Assembly: GCA_937925595.1 (NCBI GenBank)
Contig: CALALQ010000301.1
Coordinates: forward strand, 1 to 7,076
Direction of reading: 5' to 3'
Length of the DNA: 7,076 nucleotides
Source: an uncultured Demequina sp.
GTDB lineage: Bacteria > Actinomycetota > Actinomycetes > Actinomycetales > Demequinaceae
In this document: one piece after another, positions 1-6,344 of the stretch
Layout of the letters: every line of letters begins with the position of its first letter
Numbering within the stretch: the stretch's first letter is position 1
Position numbers and translations under genes: made by a program
Notes under the pieces: model-generated
What the model was told of the DNA's origin: nothing
The model's input: the letters and a program-made list of their open reading frames with translations, nothing else
Databases searched by the model: none

Positions 1-668
1 CGATAACGGGTGAGGTGGTGCGCCGAGCGGGCCATGATCGCTCGTTCTCGCTCGCCCACCAGGACGAGAGTTCTGCCTGCGTATGAGGCCCACGTCGGCG
101 GGATTGTGAACCGTATGTTCTCGCCCACCGACGCCAAGAGGGTCCGTGTCGAAAGGTTCTGAGTGGTTCTGAGGTAGTCGGGGAACAGGGTCGGGGGGAT
201 GAACAGTTCCTTCGCCTGTGCTCGCGCGAACCACTCCCGCTTCGCAAGCGGCGCCGCCGTTCGCAGCAGTGCGAGGGTCGCGTTCGGCCATCTCGATGGT
301 TCTGCCTGGGCGCTGATGATCCCGACGTGCGAGACCAGGTCAGGGCGGCGGACGGCGAGGAGCACAGCGAGTTGCGCGCCGAGCGAGAAGCCGACGACCG
401 CGACCGGGCGGACCTGACGGTGCTCGAGCGCTTCCACGAGCGCCTCGATGGTCCGTTCGTGTGACTCGTAGTCTGCGTGCGCGCTGCGGTCGTGCCCTGG
501 CAGGTCCGGGACAAGGAGTCGGTATCCGGGACTCATCTGCTCGATCAGTGGTCGCCACATCCACCCGGCGACTCCACCTCCATGGAGCAGTAGGACGGGT
601 GTCCCATTGCGGTCGCCGAACTCGTCCACGATGATTCCGAGGGGTGGGCTTGAGCTTCGGTCTGTCAC
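1..668 (-). CDS. alpha/beta hydrolase, 3' end cut by window edge
   Basis: Reading the minus strand from GTG at 668 gives 222 open codons running off the left edge, so the C-terminus is missing. The fold signature is clear: an oxyanion-hole segment HGGG at residues 29-32, strand and turn LLVPDLPGHDRS at 51-62, and the nucleophile elbow GFSLG at 93-97 with Ser95 as presumed nucleophile. LVLVGERE at about 201-208 matches the strand carrying the catalytic acid. The catalytic His would lie beyond the window. This family hydrolyses esters, lactones or related small molecules in the cytoplasm; the substrate cannot be told. The start is fixed by AAGGAG seven bases upstream. It is divergent from the plus-strand operon and shows no functional link to it. 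Confidence 0.9.
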   Translation of the reverse strand, partial: MTDRSSSPPLGIIVDEFGDRNGTPVLLLHGGGVAGWMWRPLIEQMSPGYRLLVPDLPGHDRSAHADYESHERTIEALVEALEHRQVRPVAVVGFSLGAQLAVLLAVRRPDLVSHVGIISAQAEPSRWPNATLALLRTAAPLAKREWFARAQAKELFIPPTLFPDYLRTTQNLSTRTLLASVGENIRFTIPPTWASYAGRTLVLVGERERAIMARSAHHLTRY

Positions 669-675
669 GCCGTGT

Positions 676-681
676 CTCCTT
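676..681 (-). promoter_or_regulatory. ribosome binding site of the hydrolase
   Basis: On the minus strand this reads AAGGAG, seven bases before the GTG at 668. It decides that start, because no ATG lies near it in frame. Confidence 0.8.
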
Positions 682-768
682 CTTCTGGTGGATTGCCGGT
701 GTCCGGGAGGCCGCCGCGTCTGCCGGCTCGGCGTGCTGCCCCTGGCGATATGCCACGTTCCCGGCTCC

Positions 769-798
769 ACCGTATGGAGTGGTCTACTGAGCCTTCAA
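769..798 (-). promoter_or_regulatory. candidate promoter of the hydrolase
   Basis: On the minus strand, TTGAAG (798-793) and TACGGT (774-769) are separated by 18 bases. That is a partial -35 and an actinobacterial TANNNT-type -10. A dyad, CTCCA-5-TGGAG (765-779), covers the -10 and could be a repressor site. The predicted leader would be about 90 bases. This is a weak motif call made by eye. Confidence 0.3.
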
Positions 799-840
799 TG
801 CTCTGACGAGGCTAAGTAATGGGAGCCCGAAATGCTCTGA
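797..840. repeat. 10-base direct repeat AATGCTCTGA
   Basis: AATGCTCTGA occurs at 797-806 and again at 831-840. With flanks (791-806 against 825-840) 13 of 16 bases agree. The 34-base interval is close to three helical turns, and both copies lie just upstream of the hydrolase promoter candidate, so an activator site is possible. It may also be chance. Confidence 0.4.
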
Positions 841-969
841 GGTCGTGGCCGCCGCCCTCTTGGCGAGGGCCTGCGTCGGAGAAGCGCTCGACGCCGACCT
901 TCCGGAGGGCCGGCGCCCCGGTCGATACCGTCCCATGCCGAGCGCAGAGCCCTCCACCCCCGGCGCACC

Positions 970-1015
970 GGTCAATCCAGATTGACTTCAGTCAAGCGGT
1001 CAATTATGGTTGACC
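970..1015. promoter_or_regulatory. GTCAA/TTGAC operator cluster and HTH gene promoter
   Basis: Five half-sites lie in 46 bases: GTCAA at 971, TTGAC at 982, GTCAA at 991, GGTCAA at 998 and TTGACC at 1010. They form two inverted repeats, GTCAAT-4-ATTGAC (971-986) and GGTCAA-6-TTGACC (998-1015). TTGACT at 982-987 also serves as a good -35, with TATGGT at 1005-1010 as the -10 after exactly 17 bases. Repeat 1 therefore overlaps the -35 and repeat 2 covers the -10, a typical repressor arrangement. The obvious candidate regulator is the HTH protein encoded immediately downstream. Confidence 0.65.
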
Positions 1016-1017
1016 AC

Positions 1018-1254
1018 GTGGACGTGGAGCAGTTGACGGCGCTAGCCCGGGCGACGGCGAGCGAGGACCCGCTGGTCGGGTTGGATGCGACCGTGCAGGT
1101 TCGCAAGGAGATGGAGCGTGTGGAGGCGGTGCTGGTGCGCCGTGCCCGCAACCAGGGAGCGACCTGGGTCGACATCGCGGCCGTGCTGGGCGTGTCCAAG
1201 CAGGCCATCCACAAGAAGTACGGCGGCAGAGGTCTGTTCGGCAGCCAGAAGTAG
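1018..1254 (+). CDS. small helix-turn-helix DNA-binding protein
   Basis: This start gives 78 residues. An N-terminal helix (VEQLTALARATASEDPL) is followed by an amphipathic helix rich in Val, Glu and Arg. The helix-turn-helix comes near the C-terminus: TWVDIAAVLGVSKQAIHKKY, with the recognition helix in SKQAIHKKY. The layout resembles the small actinobacterial HTH proteins, related to sigma region 4, that are often placed beside chaperone or protease genes. I infer a local transcription regulator, probably autoregulatory because inverted repeats cover its own promoter. There is no ribosome binding site. The -10 at 1005-1010 would put transcription start at about 1016-1018, so GTG 1018 on a leaderless message is preferred. 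ATG 1006 (82 residues) and TTG 982 are alternatives that would overlap the promoter. Confidence 0.8.
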   Translation: MDVEQLTALARATASEDPLVGLDATVQVRKEMERVEAVLVRRARNQGATWVDIAAVLGVSKQAIHKKYGGRGLFGSQK

Positions 1255-1276
1255 ACCTCTAGCCAGCGCCACCGCA

Positions 1277-1303
1277 GGTGGCTGAGCAGCAGCCTCAGCC
1301 ACC
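1277..1303 (+). terminator. strong hairpin after the HTH gene
   Basis: GGTGGCTGAG at 1277-1286 pairs perfectly with CTCAGCCACC at 1294-1303 across a 7-base loop, 22 bases after the HTH stop. No T-tract follows, which is common for high-GC actinobacterial terminators. It could end or attenuate transcription before the ATPase gene. Confidence 0.5.
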
Positions 1304-1310
1304 GTAGATC

Positions 1311-1340
1311 AGCACGCCCGAAAACGGGCGGCTTCGTGCT
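1311..1340 (+). terminator. second hairpin before the ATPase gene
   Basis: CGCCCG-AAAA-CGGGCG (1315-1330) forms a compact tetraloop hairpin. The flanks AGCACG (1311-1316) and CGTGCT (1335-1340) can also pair, giving a longer stem with a bulge. With the hairpin just upstream it makes a tandem structure that may act as terminator, attenuator or mRNA stabiliser ahead of the downstream genes. Confidence 0.4.
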
Positions 1341-1354
1341 GCCGCACGCATATG

Positions 1355-1361
1355 AAGGAGG
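1355..1361 (+). promoter_or_regulatory. ribosome binding site of the ATPase gene
   Basis: A perfect AAGGAGG lies five bases before ATG 1367. It rules out ATG 1352, which would sit upstream of the ribosome binding site itself. Confidence 0.85.
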
Positions 1362-1366
1362 ACCTC

Positions 1367-2455
1367 ATGACCAAGAACGAGACCGTGCGTTCGGCGCTCT
1401 CACTGGCGGTGAGGGCGAACCTCCCTGTCCTGCTGTGGGGTGCGCCAGGCACCGGCAAGACCTCCACCGTCATGGCGCTTGCTGAGCAGCTAGGCATGCC
1501 GATCGAGGTTGTGATCGGCTCGATCCGCGAACCGAGCGACTTCTCCGGTCTCCCCGTCATCCGCGATGACGGGACCTGGTTCGCGCCGCCACGATGGGCC
1601 GAACGGCTGTCCATTTCAGGATCCGGGTTGCTGTTTCTGGACGAACTGACCACGGCACCGCCCGCGGTGCAGGCCGCGATGCTCCGCGTCGTCCTGGAAC
1701 GCGCCGTGGGCGATCTTGTGCTCCCGGAGGGCGTGCGTATCGTCGCCGCAGCGAACCCGCCCGGTATCGCCGCGGACGGCTGGGAGCTGTCCGCGCCGCT
1801 GGCGAACGGGCTCGTCCATCTGAACTGGCAGATCGAGGCCGCCGCGGTCGCTGAGGGATTCGCTCACGGTTTCGCCGTCGCCGATGCCGCCTCTGTCGCC
1901 GCGCCGACGTCCGGGCAGATCGCGACAGCGAAGGCGCAGCTCGGTGCATTCCTTCGTATCCGGCCGGAGCTGGTGCTTGCCGTGCCGGATTCGCCGGAGC
2001 GGGCGGGGCGGAGTTGGCCAAGCCCTCGGAGCTGGGAGATGGCGGCGCGCGGCCTGGCCGCCGGGGTTGCGAACGCCAGCGACGAGGCGACGATCGCCGC
2101 GCTGGTGATCGGTGCAGTCGGCGAGGCGGCAGGGTTCGAGGCGTTGTCCTGGCTGCGCACGCTCGACCTGCCCGACCCTGAGTCGGTGCTGAACGACCCC
2201 CACGCGCCACTGCCGGACCGGCCCGACCACCTGCACGCGCTGCTCGGCGCGGTCGTCGCCCACGTTCACGCGGATGCGAGCGAGTCGGCATGGGAGCGCG
2301 CATGGGACGTGATTGCTCGGGTTGCCAAGACCACGCCGGACGTGGCCGCGACCTCCGCCAGGGCGCTTGCAGGCCAGCGACCGGCCGGGGCGAACCTGCC
2401 CACGGCCCTGCTCGAGCTCGCCCCGATCCTCCGCACAGCAGGACTCATGCCATGA
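1367..2455 (+). CDS. MoxR/AAA_5-type AAA+ ATPase
   Basis: A 362-residue protein with the AAA+ core at its N-terminus. Walker A is GAPGTGKT at residues 25-32, Walker B is LLFLDE at 88-93, and the sensor-1 Asn is in AAANPP near 130. The segment LDELTTAPPAVQAAML is typical of the MoxR/dynein-related (AAA_5) group. The C-terminal half is helical and less conserved, with the lid region in the first part. Such ATPases form cytoplasmic rings that remodel or load partners, usually together with a VWA protein. Here the next gene overlaps by four bases (ATGA at 2452-2455) and encodes exactly such a partner. Walker A, Walker B and sensor 1 are intact, so it should be active. Its target cannot be read from the sequence. 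Confidence 0.9.
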   Translation: MTKNETVRSALSLAVRANLPVLLWGAPGTGKTSTVMALAEQLGMPIEVVIGSIREPSDFSGLPVIRDDGTWFAPPRWAERLSISGSGLLFLDELTTAPPAVQAAMLRVVLERAVGDLVLPEGVRIVAAANPPGIAADGWELSAPLANGLVHLNWQIEAAAVAEGFAHGFAVADAASVAAPTSGQIATAKAQLGAFLRIRPELVLAVPDSPERAGRSWPSPRSWEMAARGLAAGVANASDEATIAALVIGAVGEAAGFEALSWLRTLDLPDPESVLNDPHAPLPDRPDHLHALLGAVVAHVHADASESAWERAWDVIARVAKTTPDVAATSARALAGQRPAGANLPTALLELAPILRTAGLMP

Positions 2456-3774
2456 CCGGCCCGGCTCCGACAGCCCCCGATCACACACCCGAAGTGCTAG
2501 CACGCTTCGCCGAGGCGCGGCTGTGGGCCGCAGCACAGGCGCCATACCTCGCAAGCGCGCTGTTCGCACTCCGACCGGTCGTGCTGGAACCGTACGTGGA
2601 CGAAGAGACCGGCGAGCCCGTCCCGGACGACGACTTCCGGGCGTTCCCGGCCGACACCCGCTGGAACGTCCACCTCGATCCCGGCACGACGCTCGCGACG
2701 GCCCCGCCGGTGGTCGGCTGGTGGCTGCTGCACCACATCGGGCATCTTGTCCGCCATCACGCGACCCGCTCCCCGATGTCAGCCAGCGCTCCAAGCACGC
2801 ATGCCGCCGGCGAGGCGGGCGCGCCGGACTCCCTCGCACGGCAGTGGAACCAGGCCGCGGACGCCGAGGTCAACGACGACCTCGAAGCGGCAGGACTCGA
2901 CTCACCGGCCGGGATTGTCTCGCCACACGCACTCGGGCTGCCCGAGGGACGACTGGCCGAGGAGTACATGTCACTCATCGAGGTTCTCGACACTGCCCAC
3001 AGCAAGGGTGGGCGACAGCTCGCCGAACTGATCGACTGCGGGAGCGCGGCGGACGGGATCCCGCACGACTACGAGGACTCGGCCAGTGGCGACGGGCTCA
3101 GCGAGACCGAGCGCGACATCCTCGAACTGGCCGTCGCCCGCGAGATCGAAACCCGCTCGGCCGCGCGAGCCACGATTCCCGGCGGCTGGCGACGCTGGGC
3201 TAGCGAGAGGCTGCATCCCGCCGTCGACTGGCGCGCCGAGCTCGGCGCGATGCTGCGCCGCGGAGCGCGGCAGGCGGCAGGCCGGGTGGACTTCTCCTAT
3301 AGCCGTCCCTCCCGGAGGCCGGCCGTCGACGGCATCGTGATGCCTGCGATGGTCGCTCCCGCACCGGAGATCGCGCTGGTCGTCGACACCTCCGGCAGCA
3401 TCACCCCCGCGATCCTGACCGGCTTCCTCGCCGAAGTGACGGCGATCATCGCCCGCGCCAGTGGACCGAGCCGGCGGCTGCACGTGATCTGCTGCGACCT
3501 GAACGCCCACCCCGTCCAGACCGTCCGCCGCGCAGAGGACATCGAGCTGCTCGGCGGCGGCGGCACGGATATGCGCGAGGGCATCGGCGCCGCGCTCGCG
3601 CTGCGACCCCGGCCTGATCTGATCCTTGTCCTCACCGACGGGCAGACCCCGTGGCCGGACCGTCGCCCGCCCGTGCCGGTCGTGGTCGGCCTGGTCGAAC
3701 CGGGCCCCGGCTACCACACCGAGACACCGCCACCTGGATGGGCACATGTCATCACCCTCCCTGCCACTGCATAA
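2452..3774 (+). CDS. metallopeptidase-like plus VWA domain protein (DUF2201-like)
   Basis: A 440-residue protein starting in the ATGA overlap with the ATPase gene. The N-terminal half looks like the putative metallopeptidase domain of the DUF2201 group: LLHHIGHLVRHH at about 92-103, then WNQAADAEVNDDL at 132-144 and a LGLPEGRLAEEYM segment. The usual HExxH reads HHIGH, so the two His ligands (94, 98) are kept while the catalytic Glu is His95. The C-terminal VWA-like domain has an intact metal-ion-dependent adhesion site (MIDAS): DTSGS with Asp312, Ser314 and Ser316, Thr372 in GGGGTD, and Asp396 in LTDG. There is no signal peptide or membrane segment, so it is cytoplasmic. By family precedent it partners the adjacent ATPase. 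A binding or scaffold role rather than proteolysis is my inference from the lost Glu. Confidence 0.87.
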   Translation: MTGPAPTAPDHTPEVLARFAEARLWAAAQAPYLASALFALRPVVLEPYVDEETGEPVPDDDFRAFPADTRWNVHLDPGTTLATAPPVVGWWLLHHIGHLVRHHATRSPMSASAPSTHAAGEAGAPDSLARQWNQAADAEVNDDLEAAGLDSPAGIVSPHALGLPEGRLAEEYMSLIEVLDTAHSKGGRQLAELIDCGSAADGIPHDYEDSASGDGLSETERDILELAVAREIETRSAARATIPGGWRRWASERLHPAVDWRAELGAMLRRGARQAAGRVDFSYSRPSRRPAVDGIVMPAMVAPAPEIALVVDTSGSITPAILTGFLAEVTAIIARASGPSRRLHVICCDLNAHPVQTVRRAEDIELLGGGGTDMREGIGAALALRPRPDLILVLTDGQTPWPDRRPPVPVVVGLVEPGPGYHTETPPPGWAHVITLPATA

Positions 3775-3778
3775 GGAG
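3773..3778 (+). promoter_or_regulatory. ribosome binding site overlapping the upstream stop codon
   Basis: AAGGAG begins inside the TAA stop of the VWA gene and lies five bases before ATG 3784. It ties translation of the repeat protein to termination on the preceding gene. Confidence 0.75.
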
Positions 3779-3783
3779 TACCC

Positions 3784-4560
3784 ATGACCATCGCCTACGA
3801 CGAGCATCCCGATCCCGAGCCCGAAGACCTCCACCGTTGGACCGAGCGCGGCTTCACCGTGGCCGAAGCACGCGGCTGGATCGACAACGGATTTCTGCTG
3901 GGCTCAGCCGAACGCTGGCGCGGCAGTGGCGTCTACACTCCGGGCGACGCGTACGCCTGGCGCACCGCCGGCCTCAGCCCCTACACCGTGCAACCGCTGC
4001 TGCGCGCCGGGATGACACCCCGCGACGCCGTGCAATGGCACGAACTCGGCTACAGCCACACCGAGGCCGCAGAACGGCACCTCGCCGGAGAGCGGCCGCG
4101 CCCCCGACGCTGGTGGCGGATCCTGCTCGGACACCGCCCTCGCAAGTCGGACACGCTGACCGGCGAACAGTCCGCGACCATGCGGGCGCTGCTCCGCTCC
4201 GGAGTTCCTGTCGCGACCGGACGCGCTTACCTCGACGCCGGATGGCGCGATGCCGCAACGGCCGTGTCCTGGGCCAGAACGGGCCTCGACCCGGCACAGG
4301 CTGCCGTGTACCACAGCATCGGCTTCACCCCCTCCGAAGCATCAACCCTCGCTGAGGCTGGCCACGACGGCTTCGAGCTCCTCCGGCAGTGGTGGGACGC
4401 AGGCATCCCCCGAACGGAAGTCCCTGCCTGGGTCGTCGCCGGATTCACACCCGACGGCGCCCGTCACGCCCGCGACGCCGGCACGACCGCCGAACACGCC
4501 GCCGTGCTCCGAGCGCTCAGCGGCCAGAGCGCCCCGAAACCACCCGAAGAAAGGAACTGA
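3784..4560 (+). CDS. protein of tandem 13-residue helical repeats
   Basis: A 258-residue protein with no family I can name. Nearly all of it is a degenerate 13-residue repeat, roughly x-W-x-x-x-G-[FLY]-[TS]-P-x-x-A-x. The marker Gly falls at 23, 36, 49, 63, 76 and 89, then at 140, 153, 167, 180, 193, 207, 220 and 233. Spacing is always 13 or 14, giving six and eight units. Trp occupies the same slot in many units (19, 32, 45, 59, 85, 163, 204, 216). A basic linker at 101-121, with a WWRILL patch, separates the two blocks. Short helix-turn units like these suggest an elongated solenoid that binds proteins. The start is fixed by AAGGAG five bases upstream. Position between the VWA gene and the exporter suggests an adaptor or substrate of the ATPase/VWA pair; this is inference. 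Confidence 0.83.
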   Translation: MTIAYDEHPDPEPEDLHRWTERGFTVAEARGWIDNGFLLGSAERWRGSGVYTPGDAYAWRTAGLSPYTVQPLLRAGMTPRDAVQWHELGYSHTEAAERHLAGERPRPRRWWRILLGHRPRKSDTLTGEQSATMRALLRSGVPVATGRAYLDAGWRDAATAVSWARTGLDPAQAAVYHSIGFTPSEASTLAEAGHDGFELLRQWWDAGIPRTEVPAWVVAGFTPDGARHARDAGTTAEHAAVLRALSGQSAPKPPEERN

Positions 4561-4561
4561 C

Positions 4562-5509
4562 ATGACCGCGATGATCAGCGCCACCGACCTCCGCAAAACC
4601 TACGGAAAGAAACAGGCGCTCGACGGATTCACGCTCTCCGTGGACGAAGGAACAGTATGCGGGCTGCTCGGCCCCAATGGTGCGGGAAAGACCACGGCGG
4701 TGCGCATTCTCGCCACGCTGCTGAAAGCCGACTCGGGTAAGGCCAGCATCGCCGGACACGACCTCACGACAGACTCCGACCGAGTACGCGCCGCGATCGG
4801 ATTCACCGGACAGTTCTCGGCCGTCGACGAGATCCTGACCGGACGGCAGAACCTCGACATGTTCGCCCGGCTCTACCACCTCGACCGACGACAGGCGCGC
4901 CAACGAACAGACGAACTGCTCGACAGGTTCGCACTCCACGACGCCGCCGACCGACCCGCAGGCGGCTACTCCGGCGGGATGCGGCGTCGCCTCGACCTCG
5001 CTGTCAGCCTCATCCTCGCACCACGTGTGCTCTTCCTCGACGAGCCGACCACCGGCCTCGATCCACGCACGCGCGCCGAGGTCTGGACCGACATCCGAGA
5101 ACTCGTGTCGGCGGGCACAACCGTCCTGCTCACGACCCAGTATCTCGATGAGGCCGACCACCTCGCCGACCAGATCGCCGTCATCGACAGCGGGACGATC
5201 ATCGCCCGCGGCACACCCCGCGAACTCAAAGAGAGCGTCGGGGGTGACCGGATCGAACTCGCACTCCGCGACGAGGATCAGACGAAAGCGGCCGCACGCA
5301 TCGTCGCCACCTCGACCGGCACTGACCCTGGCATCGACCTCCACCGTCGCCGCGTCAGCGCGCCCGCTCCCGAACGGTTCCACAGCCTGAGCACCACCAT
5401 GCGGCAACTCCACGAGGCAGGCATCGACCCCGAAGACATCGCCCTGCGCCAACCGACCCTCGACGACGTGTTCCTCAAGCTCACCGATCGGAAGGAGAAG
5501 ACAGCATGA
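4562..5509 (+). CDS. ABC exporter ATP-binding protein, DrrA-like
   Basis: A 315-residue nucleotide-binding subunit. Walker A is GPNGAGKTT at 37-45, the Q-loop Gln is 84 (FTGQFSAVDE), the signature is YSGGM at 136-140, Walker B is VLFLDEP at 156-162, and the D-loop is GLD. The H-loop position reads TTQYLDEAD with Gln193, as is usual in DrrA-type ATPases. A C-terminal extension of about 90 residues ends in QPTLDDVFLKLT, another DrrA-group hallmark. It powers export of a hydrophobic compound or peptide by the permease encoded next. The start ATG is one base after the repeat-protein stop, with AAGGAA (4551-4556) inside the upstream gene. ATG 4571, three codons in, is a less likely start. Confidence 0.95.
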   Translation: MTAMISATDLRKTYGKKQALDGFTLSVDEGTVCGLLGPNGAGKTTAVRILATLLKADSGKASIAGHDLTTDSDRVRAAIGFTGQFSAVDEILTGRQNLDMFARLYHLDRRQARQRTDELLDRFALHDAADRPAGGYSGGMRRRLDLAVSLILAPRVLFLDEPTTGLDPRTRAEVWTDIRELVSAGTTVLLTTQYLDEADHLADQIAVIDSGTIIARGTPRELKESVGGDRIELALRDEDQTKAAARIVATSTGTDPGIDLHRRRVSAPAPERFHSLSTTMRQLHEAGIDPEDIALRQPTLDDVFLKLTDRKEKTA

Positions 5510-6336
5510 CAAGGCTCGCACCCCTCACCGCAGCGGCCCCCGGCTCGCCGTCGCGGTGGGCTCTGCACGACAGCCTGATCGTCGCCCGCAGATACCTCAC
5601 CCACTTTCGCCAGCAACCGTCACGACTTGTTGGCAACCTCCTCTTCCCGATCGTCATGGTGATCATGTTCGGGTACGTGTTCGGGAGCGCGATCACGCTG
5701 CCCGACGGCGGCAACTACCGCGAGTTCCTGATGCCCGGGCTGTTCGTGATGACGATGGCGCTCGGCATGGCACAGACCGTCATCTCCGTCACCACCGACA
5801 CCGCCAAGGGCATCACGGACAGGTTTCGCACGATTCCCATGTCGGGCGCCGCCGTCGTCACCGGACGAAGCCTCGCCGACCTTGCGGCATCCGTCCTCGA
5901 ACTGATCGCCCTGCTCGCCTGCGGCCTGCTGGTCGGCTGGCGCGCCAACGGAACCGTAGGGCAGACCCTCGCGGCGATCGGGCTCCTGCTGCTTCTGCGC
6001 TACGCGCTCGCGTGGGTCGGCATCTACCTCGGCCTCGCGCTGCGGTCGCCAGACCTCGCGAGCGTCGCCCTCGCGCCCATCTACCCGCTGACGATGATCT
6101 CCAACGTCTTCGTCCTCCCTGCCCAGATGCCGGCCTGGCTCGGGGTAATCGCCGAGTGGAACCCACTTTCCGCCACAGTCACTGCCACGCGCGAGCTCTT
6201 CGGTAATCCCGGCATCACGACATCGACATCATGGGCCGCCGAGAACGCGACACTCCTCGCCATCGCCTGGCCCGTCATCCTCATCGCTGTGTTCCTCCCC
6301 CTGGCAGCCCGGCGGTACCGGTACCTCGCCGCGTAG
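5506..6336 (+). CDS. ABC-2 type exporter permease, DrrB-like
   Basis: A 276-residue membrane protein starting in an ATGA overlap with the ATPase gene, with AAGGAG (5492-5497) eight bases upstream. After a 40-residue cytoplasmic N-terminus I see six hydrophobic segments near residues 41-63, 74-96, 129-145, 155-179, 184-204 and 248-268. The loop at 98-125 (DTAKGITDRFRTIPMS, then GRSLAD) and the segment NPLSATVTATRELF near 219-232 are typical of the ABC-2/DrrB permease group. With the upstream ATPase it should form a homodimeric-type exporter in the cytoplasmic membrane. Such pairs often give drug or bacteriocin self-resistance, but the substrate is unknown here. The stop TAG doubles as the start of a ribosome binding site for the downstream remnant. 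Confidence 0.93.
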   Translation: MTRLAPLTAAAPGSPSRWALHDSLIVARRYLTHFRQQPSRLVGNLLFPIVMVIMFGYVFGSAITLPDGGNYREFLMPGLFVMTMALGMAQTVISVTTDTAKGITDRFRTIPMSGAAVVTGRSLADLAASVLELIALLACGLLVGWRANGTVGQTLAAIGLLLLLRYALAWVGIYLGLALRSPDLASVALAPIYPLTMISNVFVLPAQMPAWLGVIAEWNPLSATVTATRELFGNPGITTSTSWAAENATLLAIAWPVILIAVFLPLAARRYRYLAA

Positions 6337-6339
6337 GAG
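6334..6339 (+). promoter_or_regulatory. ribosome binding site of the broken recombinase frame
   Basis: TAGGAG overlaps the permease stop codon and lies five bases before ATG 6345, so the 18-codon stub there could be translated as the last frame of the operon. Confidence 0.5.
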
Positions 6340-6344
6340 CAACG

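Larger units (their letters stand above)
669..970. other. intergenic region without a convincing gene
   Basis: About 350 bases between the divergent hydrolase and HTH genes hold no reading frame that looks like a protein family I know. Short frames exist on both strands, but they lack ribosome binding sites and recognisable motifs. Visible structure: a minus-strand promoter candidate (769-798), a small dyad over its -10 (765-779), a 10-base direct repeat (797-806 and 831-840), and a hairpin with a 6-bp stem, GCCCTC/GAGGGC (854-870). The operator cluster of the HTH gene begins at 970. Confidence 0.5.

Noticed and set aside
784..1013. Short frames on both strands in the intergenic region, including a plus-strand frame reading through 791-983.
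   Set aside because: None has a ribosome binding site or a recognisable motif. A gene remnant is possible but unsupported.
1616..2839. Long minus-strand open frame of about 400 codons opposite the ATPase and VWA genes.
   Set aside because: It is Arg/Gly/Pro-rich with no motifs, and it lies antisense to two genes with intact catalytic motifs. Such shadows are common in high-GC DNA.
2971..3834. Minus-strand open frame of 287 codons opposite the VWA domain.
   Set aside because: Low-complexity composition, no ribosome binding site, and fully antisense to a well-supported gene.
4517..5521. Minus-strand open frame of 334 codons opposite the exporter ATPase.
   Set aside because: Antisense shadow of a gene with every ABC motif intact.
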